A stretch of 64,000 nucleotides of DNA from Ureibacillus sp. FSL W7-1570 (lineage in GTDB: Bacteria; Bacillota; Bacilli; Bacillales_A; Planococcaceae), in assembly GCF_038593265.1 (NCBI RefSeq), contig NZ_CP151979.1, positions 248,001 through 312,000 of the forward strand. The letters are read 5' to 3'. Under the pieces are notes generated by a model. It was given only the letters and a program-made list of their open reading frames with translations. It searched no databases and was not told the DNA's origin. Below are positions 1 to 7,019 of this stretch, in pieces (position 1 is the first letter of the stretch; each line of letters starts with the position of its first letter). Position numbers and translations under genes: made by a program.

Positions 1-1
1 A

Positions 2-1399
2 AATTTCAAAGATATTCCAACAAATTATGCTTACTATGGTGAAATTGCCGCTTTGGCAAATGCGGGCATCATCAACGGTTATCCGGATGGCACATTCAAA
101 CCGAATGCAACACTGACTCGCGGACAAATGGCAAAAATCATTGCAAGAGCATTTGAATTGACAGGGAATGCAAACAATCTTCCTTTCAAAGATATTGCAA
201 ATTCTGAATATAAAGAATATATTGCCGCGCTTTATGCAAATAAGGTGACAACTGGGACAACCCCTACTACATACTCACCTGTAAATCCGGTAACACGCGG
301 CCAATTGGCTTCCTTTGTTGTTCGCGCTGAAGAAGCAAAAGGAACAGTGGTGGAAACAGTCGCTGAAATCAAAGACGGCAAATTGGTCACTAAAAATGGT
401 ACGTTCGAAATTACAGGAGAACTTGCAAAAGTATTTAATGCAAACAACGCTGCCGCATTAAAAGATGCAAAAGTTGAACTGATTGTGGAAGATCTTCAAG
501 CGGCAAAAGTGGCTTCATTGGGCAACGTAGTGGCAGCAAGAACTGGTAAAGTTGTTGGCATCAAAGCATTGACTTTGGTGGCTCCAAACACTTCCTTCAA
601 TGCAGGCGGATATCCAATTCCAAATGTATCGATCACTGCCGGCGGAGTGCAAGTGGAAAACTTGGTGGTTGATGAGTTGACGGTAGCTGACGATCTTCAA
701 GTAACATTAAAGTCAGTGGAAGTAAAAGAATTGAAAGTGTCAGAAGGAACAAAATTGACATTGGATCCAAATTCAAAAATTGAAAAATTGGTTCTTCCAG
801 AAGGCAAAAAACCTAGTGATGTGATTGCAAACTACGATCAAGTAAAAGATAACATTAAAGAAACTGTAGATGAATCAGGTAATACTGTAGAAGAAACACC
901 TGCTCCTGGTGGTGGAGGTTCATCAACTATTGATTATACAAATGATTTAAATAATGCAATTACAGGAATTCTAGATAAATATAAAAATGATTTCGCTACT
1001 TATGGAGAAGTATCTTTAAGCGGAAATACTATTCAAATAAAAGCGAAAGAAGATGCAAAAATATCAAAAGCTCTTGATCAACTTACTACGAAAAGCACTG
1101 CTATCCAAGAAGATATTGAAAACCATTTTCTTTATAATGAGTTAGATTCAGTAACAGTTACAGTGATTTTAAACGGAAGTAGACTAGAAAGTACTTATTC
1201 TAAGGGCCAAGATATATTTGGAAAGATTTTGGGCAGTTTCAATAATCTTGAAACAATTATGTCATCTAACAATATAGAAACTTTTGGTAAATTTGTAGAT
1301 ACTTATAAACCTAAAACAAATATTACTGTGAAAGTTAACTTCAAAAATAGTCCGTCTGTTACTTATAATATCGATTTGGAAAAATTAATTAACAAATAA
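2..1399 (+). CDS. S-layer homology (SLH) domain surface protein, 5' end outside window
   Basis: The reading frame is open from base 2, so the true start lies upstream and only the last 465 or so codons are seen. Two SLH units are visible: one begins FKDIPTNYAYYGEIAALANA and contains GYPDGTFKPN and TRGQMAKIIARAFEL, and a second starts near base 180 (FKDIANSEYKEYIAALYAN, then TRGQLASFVVRAEEA). SLH domains bind pyruvylated secondary cell-wall polymer, so the protein is secreted and held on the cell surface. A third SLH unit and a signal peptide are expected upstream. After the SLH part come a beta-rich Val/Lys-rich region, a short PGGGGSS linker near base 900, and an acidic C-terminal domain of unknown function. 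It could be the S-layer protein itself or an accessory SLH protein; the missing 5' end prevents a choice. Confidence 0.85.
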   Translation, partial: NFKDIPTNYAYYGEIAALANAGIINGYPDGTFKPNATLTRGQMAKIIARAFELTGNANNLPFKDIANSEYKEYIAALYANKVTTGTTPTTYSPVNPVTRGQLASFVVRAEEAKGTVVETVAEIKDGKLVTKNGTFEITGELAKVFNANNAAALKDAKVELIVEDLQAAKVASLGNVVAARTGKVVGIKALTLVAPNTSFNAGGYPIPNVSITAGGVQVENLVVDELTVADDLQVTLKSVEVKELKVSEGTKLTLDPNSKIEKLVLPEGKKPSDVIANYDQVKDNIKETVDESGNTVEETPAPGGGGSSTIDYTNDLNNAITGILDKYKNDFATYGEVSLSGNTIQIKAKEDAKISKALDQLTTKSTAIQEDIENHFLYNELDSVTVTVILNGSRLESTYSKGQDIFGKILGSFNNLETIMSSNNIETFGKFVDTYKPKTNITVKVNFKNSPSVTYNIDLEKLINK

Positions 1400-1447
1400 T
1401 TCTATTGCTACTATCTTAATTATCTATTATTCTATATTAAGTTAAAT

Positions 1448-1477
1448 ATTCCCCAGAACACGGGTGTTCTGGGGAAT
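1448..1477 (+). terminator. 14-bp perfect hairpin after the SLH gene
   Basis: ATTCCCCAGAACAC pairs perfectly with GTGTTCTGGGGAAT across a two-base centre. It lies 48 bases after the SLH stop codon and 45 bases before the next start. The following bases (TTGATTGG) are only weakly T-rich, so termination may be partial. Confidence 0.55.
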
Positions 1478-1521
1478 TTGATTGGACAAGAATTACAGCA
1501 AGGCAGGAAAAGGAGTATTTT

Positions 1522-2202
1522 ATGAAGCGAGTATGGAAATACATATTGCTTGTATTTGTGTTGTTGGTCGTTAGTATCGGTGGATATGGTTTATATATAT
1601 TCAAATTCAAAGAATATGATGTAGCCGATCCGGAGGTTGAGGAAATTATTGAAGATCCGTATGTCATCACTTTACCGGACGGCACCGAAATCGTTGTTGA
1701 TAAAGAGGGAAATATAATCGAGGAAAGAAAAGATGAGCCGGCTGAAGAGAATTCGGACGGTGCCCAAAATGAATATACTCAATCCGAGGATCCAACCCCT
1801 TCTGAAAATGATCCGAATCAAGTAACAGGAGATTCAGAGCAACAGAGACTCACCGTTGCGGAAATTAAAGAAAAATATATTCCTTCTCTAAAAGAATTGG
1901 AAAATCAGGCGAACAGCAATCTCGATGCACTTATTCAAAAAGCGTATGATGAATATTCCGCGAAGAGAGCGAATGGTGAAAGCATAGATATAGGCTATTT
2001 TTATAATAAATACATGGGAGCTGCCAATGGACTGGAAGCAAGAACAGATGCCGCTTTCAACGCGCTTATGACCATTATCGAAAATGAATTAGAAGAAAAT
2101 GGATATAGCAAAGCCCATGCCCAAAGCCTGCGGGATGATTACAATGCAGCCAAAGAAGAGCGCCGCAGCAACTTATTGAAAAAAGCGAAAGAGTATTTAT
2201 AA
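1522..2202 (+). CDS. Membrane-anchored protein of unknown function, 226 aa
   Basis: I do not recognise this family. The start has a good SD (AAAGGAG, 1508-1514) seven bases before ATG. Residues 6-28 form one hydrophobic segment after two basic residues, so the product is probably an N-in, C-out single-pass protein or an uncleaved secreted protein. Residues 45-65 are acidic with a short ITLPDGTEIVVDKEG stretch, followed by a low-complexity Glu/Ser/Pro/Asn linker to about residue 110. The C-terminal 115 residues are predicted helical, rich in Lys, Glu and Ala, and probably coiled. It stands between the SLH gene and the polysaccharide tyrosine-kinase module, so an envelope role is inferred from position and topology only. 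Confidence 0.75.
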   Translation: MKRVWKYILLVFVLLVVSIGGYGLYIFKFKEYDVADPEVEEIIEDPYVITLPDGTEIVVDKEGNIIEERKDEPAEENSDGAQNEYTQSEDPTPSENDPNQVTGDSEQQRLTVAEIKEKYIPSLKELENQANSNLDALIQKAYDEYSAKRANGESIDIGYFYNKYMGAANGLEARTDAAFNALMTIIENELEENGYSKAHAQSLRDDYNAAKEERRSNLLKKAKEYL

Positions 2203-2307
2203 GTGAATCTTGGTTAAATGAATAATATTTGCCAAACAAAAATACGAAATAACGCACCCAATGAAAAAGCATTTAAGCTATAATATCAAGGGAGGGGTTG
2301 AACCGCT

Positions 2308-3054
2308 GTGGAAGAAACAATCAGCTTATATGATATATTCAAAGTTTTAAAGAAAAGAATCGTATTAATTCTCAGTATCACCATCATTTCAACTTTAGCA
2401 GCTGCCATCATCAGCTTTTATGTTTTGACACCGATCTATCAGGCATCAACGCAAATACTAGTGAACCAGAAAACGAGTGATCAGCAAAATCAAATCCAAA
2501 CTACGGATATCCAAACGAACTTGCAGCTCATTAACACATATAACGTTATTATCAAGAGTCCGGTCATTTTGAGCAAAGTGATCGAAATTCTTGACTTGAA
2601 TACAACACCATCAGCGCTTTCGAATCAAATCACTGTTTCGAACGCGAATAATTCCCAAGTAGTCAATATCAGCGTGCAGGATGAACAAGCATATCTTGCG
2701 GTGGATATTGCAAACACGGTGGCTCAAGTGTTCCAGGAGGAAATCAAAGAGTTGATGAACGTGGATAATGTAAACATATTATCCCCTGCGGAATTGCCCG
2801 AGAATCCTTCTCCTGTCAAGCCGAACAAAATGTTGAATATGGCCATTGCGTTAGTCATTGGATTAATGGTTGGCGTAGGATTGGCTTTCTTGCTTGAATA
2901 TTTGGATACTACTATCAAAACGGAACAAGATGTTGAAGAACTGTTGGAATTACCGATTTTAGGGTTTGTAAGCAAGATAACAGATACGAACTCCGAAGTT
3001 CCTTTAACTGTGAAATCTAAACGAGCAGTTAGGAGAGAAAATGTAAATGTTTAA
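2308..3054 (+). CDS. ywqC: Polysaccharide chain-length/tyrosine-kinase modulator (YwqC/CapA, Wzz type)
   Basis: This is a 248-residue Wzz-domain membrane protein that activates the adjacent BY-kinase and helps control polysaccharide chain length. GTG start at 2308 follows a strong SD (GGAGGGG). Transmembrane segment 1 covers about residues 18-39, followed by the family motif TPIYQASTQILV. The extracytoplasmic loop runs to about residue 170, with a PENPSPVKPNK motif (P-rich block) just before TM2 (about 174-195). The cytoplasmic tail after TM2 is the part that stimulates the kinase in the Staphylococcus CapA and Bacillus YwqC systems. It overlaps the kinase gene by 8 bases, so the two are translationally coupled. 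Length and order match the Firmicutes split arrangement. Confidence 0.9.
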   Translation: MEETISLYDIFKVLKKRIVLILSITIISTLAAAIISFYVLTPIYQASTQILVNQKTSDQQNQIQTTDIQTNLQLINTYNVIIKSPVILSKVIEILDLNTTPSALSNQITVSNANNSQVVNISVQDEQAYLAVDIANTVAQVFQEEIKELMNVDNVNILSPAELPENPSPVKPNKMLNMAIALVIGLMVGVGLAFLLEYLDTTIKTEQDVEELLELPILGFVSKITDTNSEVPLTVKSKRAVRRENVNV

Positions 3055-3757
3055 AAGAAAAAAGAAAAAAAATAATAAAACCATGGCGCGGAAACTGATT
3101 GTCGAAACGAATCCAAAATCCTTCATTTCCGAACAGTTTCGGACAATCCGGACCAATATCAAGTTTTCCGTGCCAGATAAAGACTTGAAAACGATCGTAA
3201 TTACATCTGCAGGTGCGGGAGAGGGAAAATCGACGGTTTCCGCAAATATCGCGGCGGTATTTTCCCAAGAAGGGAAGAAAGTGTTGCTGATTGATGGGGA
3301 TATGCGTAAGCCGACCATCCATTATACATTCCGTTTGAAAAATGTCTTTGGCTTGTCCAGTTTGTTGACAAAGCAATGTGAACTGGAAGAGGCCATTCAG
3401 GAAACATACATCGAAGGGCTCTATGCCATCACCAGCGGACCGATTCCGCCTAATCCTGCCGAATTGCTCACTTCAAAACAAATGGGTTTGATTATGGAAA
3501 GTTTAAAAGAAGAATTTGATCTGATTGTTTTTGATGCTCCACCTGTACTATCGGTAACTGATGCACAAATTCTTTCCAACCGGTGCGATGCGACAATTCT
3601 CATTGTCAGCTCCGGAGAAACACAAAAGGCAAGCATCGTGAAGGCAAAAGAATTATTGGATATGTCAAAAGCAAATATTATTGGGGTAGTAATCAATAAC
3701 GCGGTAATCGAAAAAGGGCATTATTATTATTACTATTATTATGGTGCTTCAGAGTAA
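3047..3757 (+). CDS. ywqD: BY-type tyrosine-protein kinase (YwqD/CapB)
   Basis: This 236-residue cytoplasmic bacterial tyrosine kinase partners with the membrane modulator encoded just upstream. Visible motifs: Walker A SAGAGEGKST (about residues 55-64), Walker A' VLLIDGDMRKPT (about 80-91) and Walker B LIVFDAPPV (about 160). The C terminus carries the autophosphorylation cluster, seven tyrosines in a row after GH and before GASE. In this family, phosphorylation of the cluster controls assembly with the modulator and polysaccharide export; the kinase also phosphorylates UDP-glucose dehydrogenases and SSB in Bacillus subtilis. The ATG overlaps the end of the modulator gene. A run of AAG/AAA codons gives a basic N terminus (KRKKKKNNK). 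Confidence 0.93.
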   Translation: MFKRKKKKNNKTMARKLIVETNPKSFISEQFRTIRTNIKFSVPDKDLKTIVITSAGAGEGKSTVSANIAAVFSQEGKKVLLIDGDMRKPTIHYTFRLKNVFGLSSLLTKQCELEEAIQETYIEGLYAITSGPIPPNPAELLTSKQMGLIMESLKEEFDLIVFDAPPVLSVTDAQILSNRCDATILIVSSGETQKASIVKAKELLDMSKANIIGVVINNAVIEKGHYYYYYYYGASE

Positions 3758-3879
3758 TGGCGGAATGCCTTTACTCTTTTTTTATCTTTGAAATGGGCTG
3801 GGAGAATAGGTGTATCAGTCCTTGAAATAATGGAAAGATATGGGTAAATTTAGGATAAAACAAAAAAGTAGGTGGAAAA

Positions 3880-4644
3880 ATGGTGGATATACATAGCCAT
3901 ATACTATACGGAGTGGATGATGGTCCGAAGAACATCCAAGAGTCGATTGAAATGCTTGTAGCAGCCGTTAATGAGGGCATAACCGATATCATTTCAACGT
4001 CCCATGCAAGCCATCCCCAATTTGATGTTCCTGCCGATGTGGTCATTGGGCAAATCCGGGAATTGCAGAAGAAATTGGATGAACGCCAAGTTCCGCTTAC
4101 GATTCATATTGGCCATGAAGTGCGCATTTCAGAAAAAATCGTTGAACGGTGTGTCTCAAATCAAGTCCATCTTTTGGCAAATTCAAACTATCTATTGCTG
4201 GAATTGCCTTCAAGCGGAATCCCGTTATATACAAAAAATATGATCCATGAACTGTTGCGTCATGATATTACACCGATCATCGCCCATCCGGAGCGGAACA
4301 AAGCCATTGCGGAAAAACCCGAGCGCCTTGAACGATTGATACGTGAAGGGGCTCTGGCACAAATAACAGCCGGAAGTTTGGCGGGCTTTTTTGGGAAAAA
4401 GACCCAACAGCTTTCATTGGATTTGGTCCGGGCGAATCTTGTGCATACTTATGGTTCGGATGCCCATCACGTGACATCCAGACCGTTTTTATTCAACGAA
4501 GGTCTTGCGGTGTTGGAAAAAAAGAAAGAACATGATGCAATCGATCTTCTCCTTGAAAATAATGCCCGGATTTTATCCAATGAACCATTGATTATTTATG
4601 AACCGGAAGAAATAAGCAAGCGTAAATGGTGGAAAATGTTTTAG
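3880..4644 (+). CDS. ywqE: PHP-family tyrosine-protein phosphatase (YwqE/CpsB/CapC)
   Basis: This 254-residue manganese-dependent phosphatase removes phosphate from the kinase Tyr cluster and closes the regulatory cycle. PHP-family metal-binding motifs are all present: DIHSHILYGVDDGP at residues 3-16, TSHASH near 42, HEVRIS near 84, IIAHPERN near 133 and YGSDAHH near 191. The usual third motif is TPHH; here it reads TSHASH, a small departure that keeps the histidine. SD GGTGG at 3871-3875 precedes the ATG. A 122-base gap from the kinase stop has no obvious terminator, so it is probably the third gene of the operon. The polysaccharide synthesis genes themselves are not in the window. Confidence 0.92.
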   Translation: MVDIHSHILYGVDDGPKNIQESIEMLVAAVNEGITDIISTSHASHPQFDVPADVVIGQIRELQKKLDERQVPLTIHIGHEVRISEKIVERCVSNQVHLLANSNYLLLELPSSGIPLYTKNMIHELLRHDITPIIAHPERNKAIAEKPERLERLIREGALAQITAGSLAGFFGKKTQQLSLDLVRANLVHTYGSDAHHVTSRPFLFNEGLAVLEKKKEHDAIDLLLENNARILSNEPLIIYEPEEISKRKWWKMF

Positions 4645-5047
4645 TAATATATTTTTGTAAACGTTAAATATTATATAGTAATATTTTTGTTGAATTGTGA
4701 TATTATTTGATGATAATATCGGAAAAGAAACTTGTTCATGCAGTCCACTGAATCTAACAAAGTGTATGTGTATAAATAATCTTCGGAATCTTCGAAGATT
4801 ATTTTTTATATCAATGATGATGAAATAATCAAAAAAATAATAATAATCCGGTGGGTATAATAGTACCAAAGGTGGTGATGAATCTGTTGGTACAGTATAT
4901 ATTTCATATAGATAATTCTAAAACCCCATAAAGATATTTTTTAAAAATTTTTTTAGTAAATTAGTTGAAAAATATTCATATTTTCCGGAAAGAATAGTAA
5001 ATTAATAGGTAGATGGGTTTATTTTGGAAACGGGGAGCGGATATCAG
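4645..5047. other. AT-rich intergenic stretch
   Basis: About 400 bases with very high A+T after ywqE. It holds one clear terminator (4775-4807). No ORF with an SD is seen before the small ORF at 5048. A 13-codon ATG frame at 4739 ends before the terminator and has no SD. Confidence 0.5.
4775..4807 (+). terminator. Rho-independent terminator of the ywqCDE operon
   Basis: Stem AATAATCTTCG pairs with CGAAGATTATT (11 bp, loop GAATCTT), followed by TTTT. It lies 130 bases after the ywqE stop. Confidence 0.75.
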
Positions 5048-5176
5048 ATGAAATTGTTTATGCGGTTATATTGCAAATTGGTCAGAAAACATAAATATAG
5101 TTATTTCTCTGATGAGTGTATTCGTTGTGGAAAATTGAAGCCATCTGCCAGAGTTCGATTGGAAAGTGAAGAATAA
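5048..5176 (+). CDS. Possible 42-residue small protein with a CIRCGK motif
   Basis: The frame from ATG 5048 to TAA 5176 encodes 42 residues, beginning MKLFMRLYCKLVRKHKYSYF and continuing with SDECIRCGKLKPSARVR. A purine-rich SD (CGGGGAG, 5033-5039) lies 8 bases upstream. The product is basic, with three Cys, two of them in a CxxC pair that could bind zinc. It is placed between two terminators (4775-4807 and 5314-5343), as expected for a separate short transcript. I do not recognise the family. The main doubt is that a 43-codon open frame can occur by chance in AT-rich DNA. Confidence 0.5.
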   Translation: MKLFMRLYCKLVRKHKYSYFSDECIRCGKLKPSARVRLESEE

Positions 5177-5491
5177 ATCGGGACGTATACAAAATCAGGT
5201 TTGATTTCCATAATTTTTGAACTTCTTTCGTCAATAAAGCACTTTTTTTGAAAATATCAAAGGAAACTTTTTTTGCCAGTCCAATCTTTGCTTGCCGATT
5301 GACATCCGATTTGGACAAGGGTATACATGCCCTTGTCTTTTTTGTCATGAATGGAGCGCATTATGCAAACAATAAGTATCATTCTTTTTCATAAAAAATC
5401 CTTCGAAATCGTCCAAAATAACATTCCATTAGATTTACCGGCGTTAAAATGGTAAAATTGAATAGATTTTATAGAAAGTGTGGTAGTAAGA
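5177..5491. other. Intergenic region before ymdB
   Basis: It holds one terminator (5314-5343) and otherwise AT-rich DNA. In Bacillus, ymdB normally follows rny (RNase Y) directly; no rny is found upstream here, so ymdB must have its own promoter in this stretch or near it. I could not pick a convincing -35/-10 pair. Confidence 0.45.
5314..5343 (+). terminator. Rho-independent terminator upstream of ymdB
   Basis: GACAAGGG pairs with CCCTTGTC (8 bp, loop TATACATG), followed by TTTTTT. It would end transcripts of the 42-codon ORF. Confidence 0.75.
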
Positions 5492-6289
5492 TTGAAGGTA
5501 CTATTTATCGGTGATATCGTCGGCTCCATTGGTCGGGAAGCGGTAGAAAAATATTTACCAAGATTAAAGAAAAAATATGAACCGGATGTGGTTATTGCGA
5601 ACGGAGAAAATGCGGCGGCAGGTCGCGGAATTACTCAAAAAATCTACCAGCAATTACTTCAAATGGGTATTGATGTCATTACAATGGGCAATCATACTTG
5701 GGATAATAAGGAAATTTTTGAGTTTATCGATGAAGCCCAATATTTGATTCGACCTGCAAACTTTTCAAAAGAGGCACCGGGGAAGGGTGCCGTTCAAATC
5801 ACGAAAAACGGCAACATTTTAACGGTAATCAATTTACACGGACGCGTATTTTTGCCTCCCCACGAAGATCCGTTTCGGATGGCGGATGAATTGGTGGAAG
5901 AAGCGAGAAAAATCTCCCCTTTAGTATTTATTGATTTTCACGGCGAAGCAACGAGCGAGAAAATTGCTTTTGGATGGTACGTGGATGGAAGGGTATCGGC
6001 AGTTGTTGGAACACATACCCATGTTCAAACTGCGGATGCAAGAATATTTCCAGGGGGTACCGCATATATAACTGATGTGGGGATGACAGGACCATATGAC
6101 GAAATTCTGGGAATGAAAAAAGAAAGTGTCATCTACAAATTCCAAACAAATTTGCCGGCCCGATTCGAAGTGCCAAAATCGGGAAGAGACGTATTCAGCG
6201 GCTTTTTCGTGGATATCGACAATGAAACCGGAAAAGCCATTTCCTGCGAAAGGATATACATCAATGATGACTATCCTTTCCAAGGCTGA
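5492..6289 (+). CDS. ymdB: YmdB, metallophosphoesterase / cyclic-nucleotide phosphodiesterase
   Basis: This 265-residue phosphodiesterase controls the switch between motility and biofilm/nanotube states in Bacillus subtilis. Motifs of the dinuclear metal centre are visible: VLFIGDIVGS at the N terminus, VIANGENAAAGRG near residue 37, ITMGNHTWDN near 64, FHGEATSEK near 150 and VVGTHTHVQTAD near 174. The first ORF codon could be GTG 5480, but the homologous N terminus (M-x-ILFIGD) fits TTG 5492, giving the family length of about 264. The SD is weak for either start. It is followed by spoVS as in other Bacillales, but the normal upstream neighbour rny is absent here. Confidence 0.9.
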   Translation: MKVLFIGDIVGSIGREAVEKYLPRLKKKYEPDVVIANGENAAAGRGITQKIYQQLLQMGIDVITMGNHTWDNKEIFEFIDEAQYLIRPANFSKEAPGKGAVQITKNGNILTVINLHGRVFLPPHEDPFRMADELVEEARKISPLVFIDFHGEATSEKIAFGWYVDGRVSAVVGTHTHVQTADARIFPGGTAYITDVGMTGPYDEILGMKKESVIYKFQTNLPARFEVPKSGRDVFSGFFVDIDNETGKAISCERIYINDDYPFQG

Positions 6290-6378
6290 ATCCCAAGTTT
6301 TTGCATGATTCCCTTCCAAAATGATTCTATTTTTCTACTATGCTGCATACAATGTGCTACGGACACAAGTTCAAGTCC

Positions 6379-6413
6379 TTTGAATGAATGCCAGAGAGAA
6401 AGATTCATTCAAA
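6379..6413 (+). promoter_or_regulatory. 11-bp hairpin in the spoVS leader
   Basis: TTTGAATGAAT pairs perfectly with ATTCATTCAAA around a 13-base loop and ends 20 bases before the spoVS SD. There is no T run after it, so it is more likely an mRNA stability or regulatory element than a terminator. Confidence 0.4.
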
Positions 6414-6447
6414 ATCATTAAAAAAGCAAGTATGGGGAGGAATAAAT

Positions 6448-6714
6448 GTGGATTCATTGAAAGTATCATCTCGCTCAAATCCAAATTCTGTAGCAGGTGC
6501 GCTCGTTGCGGTAATTCGTGAGCAAGGATATGCGGAAATGCAGGCTGTAGGTGCAGGTGCTTTGAACCAAGCGGTGAAGGCAGTTGCCATTGCTCGCGGG
6601 TTTGTGGCGCCTAGCGGAACAGATTTAGTATGTTCACCAGCCTTTGCGGACATCCAAATTGGCGGAGAAGATCGTACCGCACTAAAACTTGTAGTTGAGA
6701 AACGCCAGCGATAA
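6448..6714 (+). CDS. spoVS: Stage V sporulation protein S
   Basis: SpoVS is a small Alba-fold nucleic-acid-binding protein needed for normal sporulation (engulfment and coat steps) and expressed early in sporulation under sigma-H in Bacillus subtilis. The 88-residue product starts at GTG 6448, seven bases after a strong SD (GGGGAGG). A longer frame from 6388 exists but would add about 20 residues that the family lacks. The highly conserved core is seen: NPNSVAGALVAVIREQG, GAGALNQAVKAVAIARGF and PAFADIQI. It follows ymdB by 158 bases with a leader hairpin and is closed by a strong terminator. Confidence 0.95.
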   Translation: MDSLKVSSRSNPNSVAGALVAVIREQGYAEMQAVGAGALNQAVKAVAIARGFVAPSGTDLVCSPAFADIQIGGEDRTALKLVVEKRQR

Positions 6715-7019
6715 ATCATTCAAAGTGGCGATTGGAAGCTTGGCTTCCAAATGATGAACGGAGAGAAACGGAAACGTTTTTCTCCGTTATTTTTTTTGCT
6801 TAATCCTTCGCTTTTGTCCCTTAACTTGTTATACATCTTCTTATTCAAATCAGGCATTCTAATGAAAGGAAAGTCGTTACAAAATATTGAACAAAACTTT
6901 TCCGTCAAAGGTCTGAAATTGAAGTTATTGACGGTTTTTCTTATTTCAAGGAAATGGATTCATGTTATATTTAGATAAGAAATAATGTATGCAATTAAAT
7001 GTTTTAAGGAGATGTTAAA
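6715..7019. other. Intergenic region spoVS-korA
   Basis: It holds the small inverted repeat TTGGAAGC/GCTTCCAA (6732-6750), the spoVS terminator, and the korA SD (AAGGAGATG, 7008-7016). No confident promoter or extra gene is seen. Confidence 0.4.
6757..6798 (+). terminator. Strong terminator after spoVS
   Basis: AACGGAGAGAAACG pairs with CGTTTTTCTCCGTT (14 bp with one G-T pair) around a GAAA-type loop, followed by ATTTTTTTTT. Confidence 0.85.

Noticed and set aside
5082-5348. Minus-strand 88-codon ORF opposite the small CxxC ORF
   Set aside because: It runs through the terminator stem at 5314-5343 and its start lies in the T tail; no SD and no family features.
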